Below, one piece after another: positions 44,798-53,736 of a stretch of 64,000 bases of DNA. This DNA comes from Candidatus Poribacteria bacterium (lineage in GTDB: Bacteria; Poribacteria; WGA-4E; WGA-3G): NCBI GenBank assembly GCA_022821965.1, contig JAJECN010000002.1:62001-126000 (forward strand), in the 5' to 3' direction. The notes beneath the pieces were generated by a model, which was not told the DNA's origin, did no database searches, and saw only the letters and a program-made list of their open reading frames with translations. A program made the translations under genes and the position numbers. The first letter of the stretch is position 1, and each line of letters starts with the position of its first letter.

Positions 44798-45478
44798 TCA
44801 GGAACGGAGCTGGGGCAAACGTTTTAAGAAAACATTGCGATAGGCAACAGGTCCATGGTCGCCTTGCAACAGCACTGGACCCGTAGCGGCTTCTTCCTCT
44901 ACCATCGCGCCACGCGTGCAACCCACCACTTCAACATCTTCATGGATGACCTGTCCGTTCCACACGACTTTGACAAAGGTCGCGTTGGCTATCTTACTGC
45001 CATTGGCATCGAATTTTGGTGCATGGAAGGTGATGTCGTAAGTTTGCCATTCACCCGGTGGTTTACTGGCATTAACGCGCGGTGGCACGCCATCCACCGG
45101 TTTATTGTCGATCCAACGACAATAAACACCGCCACAGGTGCCGTAGTGAAGTTCAGTTTCACCCCAACTATCCAATATCTGGATCTCATATCTACCCATG
45201 AGGTAAACGCCGGAGTTGGAGCCTTGTGGCACCATGAATTCTACATGCAGCTCGCAATCACCGTATTCAGCTTCGGTGTAGATATCAAGAGTCCGTCCGG
45301 TAGCACCGTTGTAAAAAATCCCTTCACCGGTTGTCGTTGTGAGCAGTTTCGCGTCGTCTTGATTGAGAGCGACGCTGCCAGCAGCATCCCATTCATGATG
45401 TGGCGCACCACCTCGGGCGAGCCAACCGTCCATGTTTTTTCCATTGAAAAGTTCAATTCCGTTTCCAGATTGAGACAT
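44798..45478 (-). CDS. DUF1080 protein (3-keto-disaccharide hydrolase-like)
   Basis: 226 aa. LFNGKNMDGWLARGG, DCELHVEFMVPQGSNSGVYL, MGRYEIQILDSWG, GVYCRWIDNKPVDG, PPGEWQTYDITFHAPKFD and GPVLLQGDHGPVAYRNVFL are DUF1080 signatures; some members hydrolyse 3-keto-glycosides produced by Gfo/Idh/MocA oxidation. No signal peptide. GGAGGG lies 6 nt before the ATG at 45478. Neighbouring Gfo/Idh/MocA gene fits a keto-glycoside pathway. Confidence 0.88.
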   Translation of the reverse strand: MSQSGNGIELFNGKNMDGWLARGGAPHHEWDAAGSVALNQDDAKLLTTTTGEGIFYNGATGRTLDIYTEAEYGDCELHVEFMVPQGSNSGVYLMGRYEIQILDSWGETELHYGTCGGVYCRWIDNKPVDGVPPRVNASKPPGEWQTYDITFHAPKFDANGSKIANATFVKVVWNGQVIHEDVEVVGCTRGAMVEEEAATGPVLLQGDHGPVAYRNVFLKRLPQLRS

Positions 45479-45578
45479 CAAAGTCCCTCCTACAGTCTCG
45501 ATCTCCAGATCGAAGTCATCCCCCGAGTTTAGCGAAATGTTAAGGACGTAACTCGTGGGTTTCTAACACTAAAAAGTA

Positions 45579-45607
45579 TTGACATATTTCACAAAATCGG
45601 ATATTAT
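45579..45607 (+). promoter_or_regulatory. near-consensus promoter for multiheme cytochrome
   Basis: TTGACA (45579-45584), 17-nt spacer, TATTAT (45602-45607), about 80 nt before the ATG. Confidence 0.7.
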
Positions 45608-45687
45608 ATTTAATCATTAAAGGTTATCCAGTAAGCAAGATAACGCATTGACCTGAAAGAAAAATTGAATGAGGATAATTAAAAATT

Positions 45688-46593
45688 ATGAAACAGGTTT
45701 TCTTATTTTTAGGGTTATCCCTACTGATGGGAACGATTGCCCTTTTTGCGGTTTGCGGTTACGGCAAAATTGGAACACTGCATGCAGCACCTGTAGAGAA
45801 CGTTGCCCTTACCACAAATACGCCGTTTGCTGAAGGATGCGCCAAGTGTCACGGCACCGAACCCGCCTATCAAGAATGGACGAACGCGGGACACTCACAC
45901 GCTCTTGTCAACCTGATTGAGGGTCCGTACGAAGTCCAAACCTCGTGTCTGAGTTGCCACTCCTCCGGCTATGAAGTCTTCAGTGATCGGGTGTATCCGG
46001 GGCACACTTACAATATAGAGACAGCGGTGAACGCTGTTGCCTGTTCTTCGTGCCATTCCCACACAAGTAAAGAGGAACACTTATTGGTGAAGCCCGCGAA
46101 AAAATTATGCGTCGACTGCCACAAAATGGATTGTGGTTGCGCGGGTGCTGGTATCGTTCACCAATCACAATCGGAGATGTTCCTTGGACGTGAGGGTGCC
46201 GGTGTGAAGCGGATGCCGTCTCCACACGTGCGCGCAATGAAGAAGCGATGCGTCCATTGCCACATGGCAAAAGAGGACCCAGAGACAGTCGCGAAACACG
46301 GAGGTCATACATTCAAAGCGGATTTCTCGACATGTAGCACCGCGGGTTGTCATGACAGTGCCGACAACAGTATGGAAACGAAGTTACCACAATACCGCGC
46401 CGAGATAGAGTCGAAGATGCAAGCCGTCAAAACAATGCTTGATACTGCGCCTGATAAAACTTCGCAAGCCTATCTGGACGCAAAACTGAACTACGACATG
46501 GTTAAAGGCGATAGTGGGTACGGACTCCACAATATACCGTATGCCAACGCGCTGCTTGACTATAGCCTTTCACTCAAAAGCCAGCTCGAATAG
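45688..46593 (+). CDS. multiheme cytochrome c (five CxxCH plus one CX4CH)
   Basis: 301 aa. Signal peptide (FLFLGLSLLMGTIALFAVCG). Heme-binding CAKCH, CLSCH, CSSCH, CVDCH, CVHCH and CSTAGCH (CX4CH) predict up to six covalent hemes. Extra His residues (HSHALVNLI, HGGHTF) may be distal ligands. The C-terminal third is helical and heme-free. Probably periplasmic electron carrier; substrate unknown. It would need the ccm machinery encoded elsewhere in the window. Confidence 0.9.
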   Translation: MKQVFLFLGLSLLMGTIALFAVCGYGKIGTLHAAPVENVALTTNTPFAEGCAKCHGTEPAYQEWTNAGHSHALVNLIEGPYEVQTSCLSCHSSGYEVFSDRVYPGHTYNIETAVNAVACSSCHSHTSKEEHLLVKPAKKLCVDCHKMDCGCAGAGIVHQSQSEMFLGREGAGVKRMPSPHVRAMKKRCVHCHMAKEDPETVAKHGGHTFKADFSTCSTAGCHDSADNSMETKLPQYRAEIESKMQAVKTMLDTAPDKTSQAYLDAKLNYDMVKGDSGYGLHNIPYANALLDYSLSLKSQLE

Positions 46594-46634
46594 GGAGCGG
46601 AACACATCCTCACTGTGGAGTATTGGCTTGCCAA

Positions 46635-47471
46635 TTAATCCTGCGAACTGAGCAATCCTCGCAGCGGTACATCTTGGTCTTTCGGTAGATAGTAACTGAG
46701 TGGATCGCTGACAACCCCAATCAATTGCTTCTGGATCGGATTGCATTTGGCAACCAGTTCATCAGGCATCGTGATATAATCCATCGGTTTGACCCAGCGG
46801 TAGGCGTAGCCCATAAAAATAGTTTTGCGAGGCATACCGGACCAATTGTGCCCTATACCGTGCCATGTCCGTTGCTCAAAGAGAAACGCATCTCCGGCGT
46901 TGACATTCATAGAGATGGCACCGCGCGCCCAACCCGTATCTGGGTCAAGTGGTGGTCTACCCGTCAACCGATTACTCCCTGGAACCAACACGGTCGCGCC
47001 GGAGGCAGGATCGGATTGGTCGCTGATAGCGTAAGCAATCTTAAGCATGATGCGAGGGTGGGGTTCCTGCATTTCGGCATGAGACGTGCCACCGTCGCGG
47101 TGCAAGCCGATGCGGTTCCTCACCTCAGGAGGAGGCTCCTCTTTTGAGGGGAGTACAATAAGGTGTGACGTAATCATTTGTACGTTCCAATTGAGCACTC
47201 CGTAGGCGAGCGGCACCGTTTTTTGCCAATCGAGGAGTTGAAGGAATGCCTCGTGGTGCGTGATGCAGTTACGGAGGTTTAATTTACCACCATTCTCAAG
47301 TCTGCCCGCGGCTTCCTCTTTAGCATAAACCTCGTCAACGGCAGCATCAATTTCCGCGACAACATCAGGGGGCAAGGCATTTTTAATCAGCAGATACCCA
47401 TTGTTTTCGACAAATTCTTTGTGCTCTGGTGTAAAGACTGTTGCTGGATCAAAATCTGTTATTGTATCCAT
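46635..47471 (-). CDS. phytanoyl-CoA dioxygenase (PhyH) family protein
   Basis: 278 aa from ATG 47471 (AAGGA 8 nt upstream). HxD in GLHRDGGTSHAEM; distal His in RTWHGIGHNWSG; Arg in PRKTIFMGYAYRW. Close in plan to the member at 6116-6964 (shared LIVLP, DP/GYxYRW, IQQ-type C-terminus), so paralogous. Substrate unknown. Confidence 0.9.
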   Translation of the reverse strand: MDTITDFDPATVFTPEHKEFVENNGYLLIKNALPPDVVAEIDAAVDEVYAKEEAAGRLENGGKLNLRNCITHHEAFLQLLDWQKTVPLAYGVLNWNVQMITSHLIVLPSKEEPPPEVRNRIGLHRDGGTSHAEMQEPHPRIMLKIAYAISDQSDPASGATVLVPGSNRLTGRPPLDPDTGWARGAISMNVNAGDAFLFEQRTWHGIGHNWSGMPRKTIFMGYAYRWVKPMDYITMPDELVAKCNPIQKQLIGVVSDPLSYYLPKDQDVPLRGLLSSQD

Positions 47472-47609
47472 GGTGTTATCCTTTAGTGGGTTGGAAGTAA
47501 CCTCCATCTGACGATTGAAATTCAAATCATGCTATGCATTATACAAGACATACCGAAAAAAATTCAAAGCAATTTTATTTTTCTAATTGACTTGGTAAGG
47601 AAACTTAAT

Positions 47610-48560
47610 ATGGAAGAAAATATAGAGCAACCTGAGTCCGACGCGTCCGACTTTCCGAGTGGCCGATATGATACGGTGGCAAAAAACGTCATTCGAGAAG
47701 AACCGAATGACCTAATCAGATTCAGTCTCGGGATACAGGATGCTGAGGTAATTCGGGTTCTTGAAACAGAACAGCCGGCAGTGAATTGGTATCGTGCCGA
47801 TAGCTTCATACACGCGAAGGTCCGCGGCAAAGAAGTTATCGTGCATCTCGAACTTCAGACGCACGATAGCAGGCAGATACCGATGCCGCGCCGCGTAGCA
47901 GGCTACGTTGGTTTAGGTATTCGGACGTTTGGAATGCCTATCTATTCGCATGTTATTTATTTTCATCCGGATGCGGGTCTCAATGATCCGGGGGAATACG
48001 TCCAAGACGGTCCAGGGTACGAGATTATCATCAAATACAAGGTAATCAGACTCTGTGAGATAGAGGGACAAGACATTCTGGATGCAAAGTTGAAAGGACT
48101 CATCCCATTCGCCCCGTTAATGAAGCCGCCGGAGGAGATAGGTTCTAAAGAATGGTTGCGACACTGTGTTGAAGTTGCTGAAACTATCCCGATGGACATG
48201 GCGGACAAGCCGAATTATCTTGCCTCTATGGCTATCTTATGTAACGTCATCTTCAACTTTGATGACATTCGTGAAATTATACCGGAGGAAATCCTCATGC
48301 AATCAGATGTTGTCCAATACTTCAAAAAACTGGGCATTGAACAAGGCATTGAACAAGGTGCCCGGGAAAGCATCATTGAAGGTATTCTTGAAGCACTAGA
48401 GGTTCGATTTTCTGCCAAAGATATGGAAAAGTTGAAGCCAATGCTTGAAAGTGTTGAAACCCTGCAACGTCTCAAAGAATTGCGTCGTGAAACTTTACGA
48501 ACACACAGCCTTGAGATCTTCACGCAAATATTGGAAAATGGCAGCGAGATCGAGCTGTAA
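47610..48560 (+). CDS. Rpn-family PD-(D/E)xK nuclease / putative transposase
   Basis: 316 aa from ATG 47610 (AAGGA 8 nt upstream). Rpn/DUF4351-like: VIVHLELQTHDSRQIPMPRR (E-x-Q active-site strand), LGIRTFGMPIYSHVIYFHPD, and a Gln/Glu repeat EQGIEQGARES near the C-terminus. These are abundant in Cyanobacteria and Poribacteria-like genomes, with recombination-promoting nuclease activity shown in E. coli RpnA. A lone gene with no other mobile features. Confidence 0.82.
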   Translation: MEENIEQPESDASDFPSGRYDTVAKNVIREEPNDLIRFSLGIQDAEVIRVLETEQPAVNWYRADSFIHAKVRGKEVIVHLELQTHDSRQIPMPRRVAGYVGLGIRTFGMPIYSHVIYFHPDAGLNDPGEYVQDGPGYEIIIKYKVIRLCEIEGQDILDAKLKGLIPFAPLMKPPEEIGSKEWLRHCVEVAETIPMDMADKPNYLASMAILCNVIFNFDDIREIIPEEILMQSDVVQYFKKLGIEQGIEQGARESIIEGILEALEVRFSAKDMEKLKPMLESVETLQRLKELRRETLRTHSLEIFTQILENGSEIEL

Positions 48561-48670
48561 CGATGCAGAGTTTTTCTCAACAGTCATTGAGATAATCTTT
48601 AACGAAAGCTCCGATTTGACTTTTATTGACGAGCCTATAGACGGCTCATGGAGAGGAATCACCACGCAAT

Positions 48671-50596
48671 TTGAAAAGCGAATTGGCTTCAGAACCTCAT
48701 AGATCAAGAGAACCCTCCAAATTTGGAGCATCATGGCGAGCAATCCTACTCGGTACCGTCCTTATTATCCCAAACATGTACTGGATTTTGGACTCTGCTG
48801 GGCAAGGGTATCCGACCACTATTTCCCTCTACTTTAACGTCATTTTCTGTATTTTTGTAATTATAGGCGTTAACCTCTTCTTGGTACGGTTGGCACCAGG
48901 GGTTGCAATGCAACAAGGGGAATTGCTGACGATTTACGTCATGTTGTCGATCGCTTCCTCGCTTGCTGGACACGATGTCCTTCGCGTCTTGATTCCGATG
49001 ATTCCGTACGCTTTCTGGTACGCAACACCGGAAAATGACTGGGCAGACCTGTTTCATCGGTATATCCCAGATTGGATGGCTGTCAAGGAAAAATCCTTCT
49101 TAACAGAGTATTATCGCGGCGAAACAACCTTTTACCAATGGGAAACCGCCCAAGGGTGGTTAACGACGACTTTTATCTGGGGTGGTTTCCTCTGCGCGAT
49201 GGTATTCCTGATGGTGTGTATCAACAGCCTTGTCCGGAAACAGTGGACAGAACATGAGAAACTGAGTTATCCTATTATCCAACTGCCGCTTGAATTGACA
49301 AGTGGTGGCAGAACAAACTTGTTGACAAACAAGATGATGTGGCTCGGTTTCGGTCTCGCTGGGGCAATTGACATCCTCAATGGGCTTCACTATCTGTATC
49401 CGTCTGTGCCGAGTTTGGGTGGGAGGCTCTATGACCTCCGTCCATTCTTTACACAGAAACCTTGGAGTGCGATCGGATGGACTCCGATAGCCGTGTTTCC
49501 GTTTGCAGTGGGCATTGCTTTCTTTATTCCACTTGACTTGTCATTTTCATGCTGGTTTTTCTACCTATTTTGGAAGGCAGAACGGATCTTCGGAGATGCT
49601 TTAGGCGTAAGGGGCATGCCGAACTTCCCTTTTACGGATGAACAATCCTTCGGGGCATATCTCGGATTGTTTGTTATCGCAATTGTTGCGACGCGAAAAC
49701 ACCTCGCGCAGGTTGGACGCAAGTTATTTAGAAACGACCCGCGTGTTGACGATTCAGAAGAACCGATGTCGTATCGAGTGACAGTATTAGGACTTATTGC
49801 AAGCCTCGCCTTTATCGTTGGCTTTTGCAAAACAGCGGGGATGTCTATCTGGGTAATCCTCGTGTTTTTCGGTATTTACTACGCTATCTCCACAGCAGTG
49901 ACCCGAATGCGTGCGGAACTCGGATCACCCGTCCACGATTTGCACTTTATTGGACCCGATGAGATGATGCCTCGCATTTTTGGAACGCGACTGCTCGGTC
50001 CACACAACTTAACCATAATGGCGTATCTCTTTTTCTTCAACCGTGCCTATCGTGGGCATCCGATGCCACACATTTTGGAGGGATTTAAATTAGCGGAACG
50101 GACAGGAATTTCCAACCGACGGTTGCTGATTGCGATGTGTGTTGCAATCGTTATTGGAACCTTTGCCTCATTTTGGGCGTTCTATCATATCTCTTATATT
50201 GAGGGGGCACGGGACTGGTTCGCAGGGCGACCCTTCAACCGACTCCAAAGTTGGCTGACATCACCGAGAGCACCGGATGTACCAGCAACCATTGCAATGT
50301 GTATCGGCTTTCTCATTACCGGTTTCCTGATGATAATGCGGATGCGGCTTTTTTGGTGGCCCTTTCACCCTGCTGGGTTCGCTATCTCCAGCAGCTGGTC
50401 GATGAATGTATTCTGGTTTTCGATCTTCGTAAGCTCAGTCATCAAATGGATTATCCTTCGGCACGGTGGTGTAAGTGCACACCGAAAACTCATTCCGTTT
50501 TTCTTGGGCTTAATCTTAGGTGAATTTATTGTCGGTAGTGTATGGAGTCTTATAGGAATTACGACAAATCAACCGATGTACCGGTTTTTATTTTAA
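48671..50596 (+). CDS. large polytopic membrane protein, DUF6785-like
   Basis: About 641 aa, with more than ten hydrophobic segments (e.g. AILLGTVLIIPNMYWILDS, FNVIFCIFVIIGVNLFLVRL, FFIPLDLSFSCWFFYLFW). Pattern TIYVMLSIASSLAGHDVLRV and EHEKLSYPIIQLPLELT is typical of the DUF6784/6785 family of Planctomycetes-like bacteria, with an oligopeptide-transporter look. Function unknown. TTG start at 48671 is uncertain; 48683 is possible. Confidence 0.7.
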   Translation: MKSELASEPHRSREPSKFGASWRAILLGTVLIIPNMYWILDSAGQGYPTTISLYFNVIFCIFVIIGVNLFLVRLAPGVAMQQGELLTIYVMLSIASSLAGHDVLRVLIPMIPYAFWYATPENDWADLFHRYIPDWMAVKEKSFLTEYYRGETTFYQWETAQGWLTTTFIWGGFLCAMVFLMVCINSLVRKQWTEHEKLSYPIIQLPLELTSGGRTNLLTNKMMWLGFGLAGAIDILNGLHYLYPSVPSLGGRLYDLRPFFTQKPWSAIGWTPIAVFPFAVGIAFFIPLDLSFSCWFFYLFWKAERIFGDALGVRGMPNFPFTDEQSFGAYLGLFVIAIVATRKHLAQVGRKLFRNDPRVDDSEEPMSYRVTVLGLIASLAFIVGFCKTAGMSIWVILVFFGIYYAISTAVTRMRAELGSPVHDLHFIGPDEMMPRIFGTRLLGPHNLTIMAYLFFFNRAYRGHPMPHILEGFKLAERTGISNRRLLIAMCVAIVIGTFASFWAFYHISYIEGARDWFAGRPFNRLQSWLTSPRAPDVPATIAMCIGFLITGFLMIMRMRLFWWPFHPAGFAISSSWSMNVFWFSIFVSSVIKWIILRHGGVSAHRKLIPFFLGLILGEFIVGSVWSLIGITTNQPMYRFLF

Positions 50597-50728
50597 TAGT
50601 TTTCAGTTTTCAGTTACTTTGTTATAGTATCAAGGTTTTTGTGGATGCCAGAAGAAAATTGAATGCCACAAGATATTAACTGATAGCCAAGTGCTGACTG
50701 CTGATAGCCATTCATAGGAGAAAGTTAT
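50597..50728. repeat. dispersed repeat upstream of trpD
   Basis: Contains TTTTCAGTTTTCAGTTAC near one end and TTAACTGATAGCC ... CTGCTGATAGCC near the other, resembling the repeats at 15016-15140 and 24430-24536. Confidence 0.5.
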
Positions 50729-51769
50729 ATGATTCGGGAAGCGATTCAGCAGGTTATGGCAGGAAATGACCTCACCGAAGCAGAGATGGTTGAGACTATG
50801 AACGAGATCATGGAAGGTGAGACTACAGACGCACAAATTGCCTGTTTTCTTACCGCGCTGCGGCTCAAAGGTGAAACAATAGAAGAACTTACAGGGGCAA
50901 CGCGTGCGATGCGTGCCAAATCTACGCCTGTTCCAACACGCCATAAACCAGACTTACAAGCCACACCAGTAGTGCCCCGACTTGTTGATACGTGCAGTAC
51001 GGGGGGGACGGGTTTGAACCATTTCAACATCTCAACAACTTCCGCTATTGTTACCGCTGGAGCAGGTGTGCCGGTTGCTAAGCACGGTAACCGCGGTGTG
51101 ACACGACAGAGCGGCAGCGCGAATGTACTAATGGCGTTGGGTGTGAATATTGAAATTGGACCTGAACACGTCGGGCAATGCATTGATGAGGTCGGCATCG
51201 GTTTCCTGTTCGCGCCGGTGCTGCACGGTGCGATGAAATATGCCATCGGGCCGCGGCGAGAAATCGGAATTCGCACAATCTTTAATGCTATAGCTCCGTT
51301 GACCAACCCGGCTGAACCACAAGCACAAGTAATTGGTGTTTATACACCAGAATTGACTGAAGCACACGCCAATGCTCTCAACAATCTTGGATGTCAGCAC
51401 GCGTTTATTGTGCATGGGGATGATGGCTTAGATGACATCACAACGACAACAACAACACGCGTCTCGGAACTCCGAAATGGTACCGTTGAAACTTATACGC
51501 TTGATCCGACAACGCTCGGAATTCCGAAAGCGGAACCTGAAACACTCTTGGGCGGTGCGCCGGAGGAGAACGCTGAAATCATAGTCAATATGCTGAAGGG
51601 TGAGAAGGGACCCAAGCGCGATATTGTTGTGCTAAACGCTGGTGCGGCGATTGTCGCAGGTGGGAAAGCGGATAGTCTTGATGCGGGTATTGAACTTGCA
51701 TCGGAATCCATTGATTCAGGCGAGGCATTGGCGAAGTTAGAAGGACTGAAGACAGTCTCAAACAATTAG
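50729..51769 (+). CDS. trpD: anthranilate phosphoribosyltransferase
   Basis: 346 aa. Second step of tryptophan synthesis: transfers phosphoribosyl to anthranilate. Motifs: VDTCSTGGTGLNHFNISTTS (PRPP site GTGG-like), KHGNRGVTRQSGSANVLMALG, FLFAPVLHGAMKY, RTIFNAIAPLTNPAEP, HGDDGLDDITTT. AGGAG precedes the ATG by 8 nt. Followed by trpC after 25 nt; no other trp genes in the window. Confidence 0.95.
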   Translation: MIREAIQQVMAGNDLTEAEMVETMNEIMEGETTDAQIACFLTALRLKGETIEELTGATRAMRAKSTPVPTRHKPDLQATPVVPRLVDTCSTGGTGLNHFNISTTSAIVTAGAGVPVAKHGNRGVTRQSGSANVLMALGVNIEIGPEHVGQCIDEVGIGFLFAPVLHGAMKYAIGPRREIGIRTIFNAIAPLTNPAEPQAQVIGVYTPELTEAHANALNNLGCQHAFIVHGDDGLDDITTTTTTRVSELRNGTVETYTLDPTTLGIPKAEPETLLGGAPEENAEIIVNMLKGEKGPKRDIVVLNAGAAIVAGGKADSLDAGIELASESIDSGEALAKLEGLKTVSNN

Positions 51770-51794
51770 CCCTTTACGGGAAGAGGTTGACGGA

Positions 51795-52604
51795 TTGATA
51801 CTCGACACTATTATTGCACATAAACAGAAAGAGTTGGCGGCCGAACAGGCACAGATATCGCTGGCAGATTTGGAGGCTGAGGTCACAAATCTCCCACCGA
51901 CGCGGGATTTTGGCGCAGCTTGCAAGCCAAAACTTGCTGTCAGAAGCCGTGATGCTGTTACAGGTAAAGATACCGTTAAACTTATCGCGGAGGTGAAAAA
52001 GAAATCACCCAGTAAAGGCATTATCCGCGAAGACTTTGATCCGGTCTCAATTGCCGAAACCTACGTTGAAAACGGGGCTGCTGCCATTTCTGTGCTCACA
52101 GACAAACATTTCTTCGCAGGCGAACTCGCCTATTTGCGCGCAATTCGAGAAGTCGTTGACGTGCCACTGCTCAGAAAAGATTTCACGATTGATGTTTACC
52201 ACATCTACCAAGCCCGCGTCGCGGGAGCAGATGCCATTTTATTGATTGTGGCAGCATTGACAGCATCGGAATTGCGGACGTTTATGAATGTCGCAGAATC
52301 ACTATCGCTGGCGTGTCTGGTGGAGGTACATACACAAGAAGAATTGGCTATCGCGTTGGACGTTGATGCGCAGATTATCGGTATCAACAACCGAAATTTG
52401 CACACGTTTGAAACGGACATCGCAACAACGTTCCGATTACGTGAGGCTATCCCAACGGACAGGATTGTGGTAAGTGAAAGTGGTATCTATTCGCGTGAAG
52501 ACGTTACGAGGCTGCAGGAAGCAAATGTGCAGGCGATGCTTGTCGGTGAGTCTTTGATGCGGAGTCCTGATATTGGACAACAAGTTCGATGTTTAATTTC
52601 TTGA
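51795..52604 (+). CDS. trpC: indole-3-glycerol phosphate synthase with repeat-derived insertion
   Basis: 269 aa, TTG start at 51795 (AAGAGG upstream). Cyclises CdRP to indole-3-glycerol phosphate in tryptophan synthesis. Seen: LIAEVKKKSPSKGIIREDFD (catalytic Lys), VLTDKHFFAG, VPLLRKDFTIDVYHIYQAR, LVEVHTQEEL, INNRNLHTFETD, VSESGI. Between PPTRDFGAA and VKLIAEVKK there are about 20 residues (CKPKLAVRSRDAVTGKDT), roughly 12 more than is usual in this loop, and residues 41-51 are encoded by the dispersed repeat at 51912-51946. The enzyme still looks intact. Confidence 0.95.
   Translation: MILDTIIAHKQKELAAEQAQISLADLEAEVTNLPPTRDFGAACKPKLAVRSRDAVTGKDTVKLIAEVKKKSPSKGIIREDFDPVSIAETYVENGAAAISVLTDKHFFAGELAYLRAIREVVDVPLLRKDFTIDVYHIYQARVAGADAILLIVAALTASELRTFMNVAESLSLACLVEVHTQEELAIALDVDAQIIGINNRNLHTFETDIATTFRLREAIPTDRIVVSESGIYSREDVTRLQEANVQAMLVGESLMRSPDIGQQVRCLIS
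51912..51946 (+). repeat. dispersed GCTTGCAA...AAAACTTGC repeat inside trpC
   Basis: 35 nt, about four mismatches from 29575-29609, in frame within trpC (residues 40-51). Same unit is intergenic elsewhere in the window. Confidence 0.75.
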
Positions 52605-52631
52605 ACACGGATTAAACACCGTCGGTAGAAA

Positions 52632-53069
52632 CTACAGCGAGGTAACGGTAATGCCGTGCCGTTTTAAAAGGGCAGTGGTTACCCCATCACCAGACGTAAG
52701 CGTGCCCGAAAAAGTACCGTCGTAGATGTCGCCGCAGCCACAAGATGGGCTTCTCGCTTTGAGAATCACCTGCGTTGCCCCGTGTGCCTGTGCGACTTGT
52801 AAGGCGTGATGGGCACCCTTCAAATATGCATCAGTTACATCTGTCCCATCAACGGTCATGACTTTTGCCTTACCGTTTAAGACATCATCGCCATCGCCGC
52901 CGACAATCTCTGCCGGAGGGCGCGGCGTTGGCAATCCGCCAGCCTCTTCGGGACAGACAGGAATGAGTTCGGACGTTTCCTTCTGTTTTATCACTGTTTC
53001 ATTTCGGCTGTCGCCGCCGTCGTATCGACAGCGCACACCCAAGAGACAAGCACTAATGATCGCCTTCAT
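52632..53069 (-). CDS. DUF523 family protein
   Basis: 145 aa from ATG 53069 (AAAGGA 6 nt upstream). IISACLLGVRCRYDG, PVCPEEAGGLPTPRPPAEIV and KARSPSCGCGDIYDGTFSG are DUF523 signatures, with four conserved cysteines that may bind a metal or cluster. The gene overlaps the end of birA by 17 nt. Function unknown. Confidence 0.92.
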   Translation of the reverse strand: MKAIISACLLGVRCRYDGGDSRNETVIKQKETSELIPVCPEEAGGLPTPRPPAEIVGGDGDDVLNGKAKVMTVDGTDVTDAYLKGAHHALQVAQAHGATQVILKARSPSCGCGDIYDGTFSGTLTSGDGVTTALLKRHGITVTSL

Positions 53070-53736
53070 GTGGTGTCCTTTCCTGTAACGCCTCAAACTG
53101 CCGTATGATTAAATCTGTCTCACCCGTTTTCAATTGCTGATAGGTCTTTTCCAATTGACAAAGTATGATTTGTAACAGCGAGGTTCGGCAGATCTCAGTG
53201 TCCTGATTTTTTACACGGGCAGCTGCTATTCGCACGGAGGTTGCCGTTTCACGGAGTTCAGGTGGAAAATCCTCTAAAGTGCTATTGACATTCACGCCAA
53301 AACCCAAGACAAAAAACGGGTGCTGCTGGTCATCGTAAGCAAGTTCTGTGAGTACACCCGCTACCTTTTTTCCCTTGATCCGAACATCGTTAGGCACCTT
53401 AATCCGCGCGTCAAGTTCGTGTGTTGTGCGAATCGCCTGTGCGATCGCGATTGCACCGATGAGATTGGGAAGCGCAACTTGATCGCGAAGCAAGCGATGC
53501 CTCAGCACAACGGACACAAGGAGACTCTTTCCGGGTGAAGCACTCCATTTCCTGCCATATCTTCCGCGTCCGGCGGTCTGATGCTCCGTTATGATGAGGG
53601 TTCCCTCCGCTGCACCGGCTTTCCCACGCGCAATACCGATGTCGTTGGTGGAGGCAACTTGCGTATGGTGTTCGATTTGACAACCAATGAAAGCAGTCTG
53701 AAGGGTTGCCTGCAGACACGTAATATCCATAGGCAT
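53053..53736 (-). CDS. birA: biotin--[acetyl-CoA-carboxylase] ligase (no DNA-binding domain)
   Basis: 227 aa. Catalytic core only: VASTNDIGIARGKAGAAEG, TEHQTAGRGRYGRKWSASPG, SLLVSVVLR, RIKVPNDVRIKGKKVAGVLTE, LGFGVNVN. It attaches biotin to carboxylases but lacks the N-terminal helix-turn-helix seen in E. coli BirA, so it is not a repressor. ATG overlaps the TAA of the TPR gene (TAATG), so it is translationally coupled. Confidence 0.93.
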   Translation of the reverse strand: MPMDITCLQATLQTAFIGCQIEHHTQVASTNDIGIARGKAGAAEGTLIITEHQTAGRGRYGRKWSASPGKSLLVSVVLRHRLLRDQVALPNLIGAIAIAQAIRTTHELDARIKVPNDVRIKGKKVAGVLTELAYDDQQHPFFVLGFGVNVNSTLEDFPPELRETATSVRIAAARVKNQDTEICRTSLLQIILCQLEKTYQQLKTGETDLIIRQFEALQERTPHEGDH

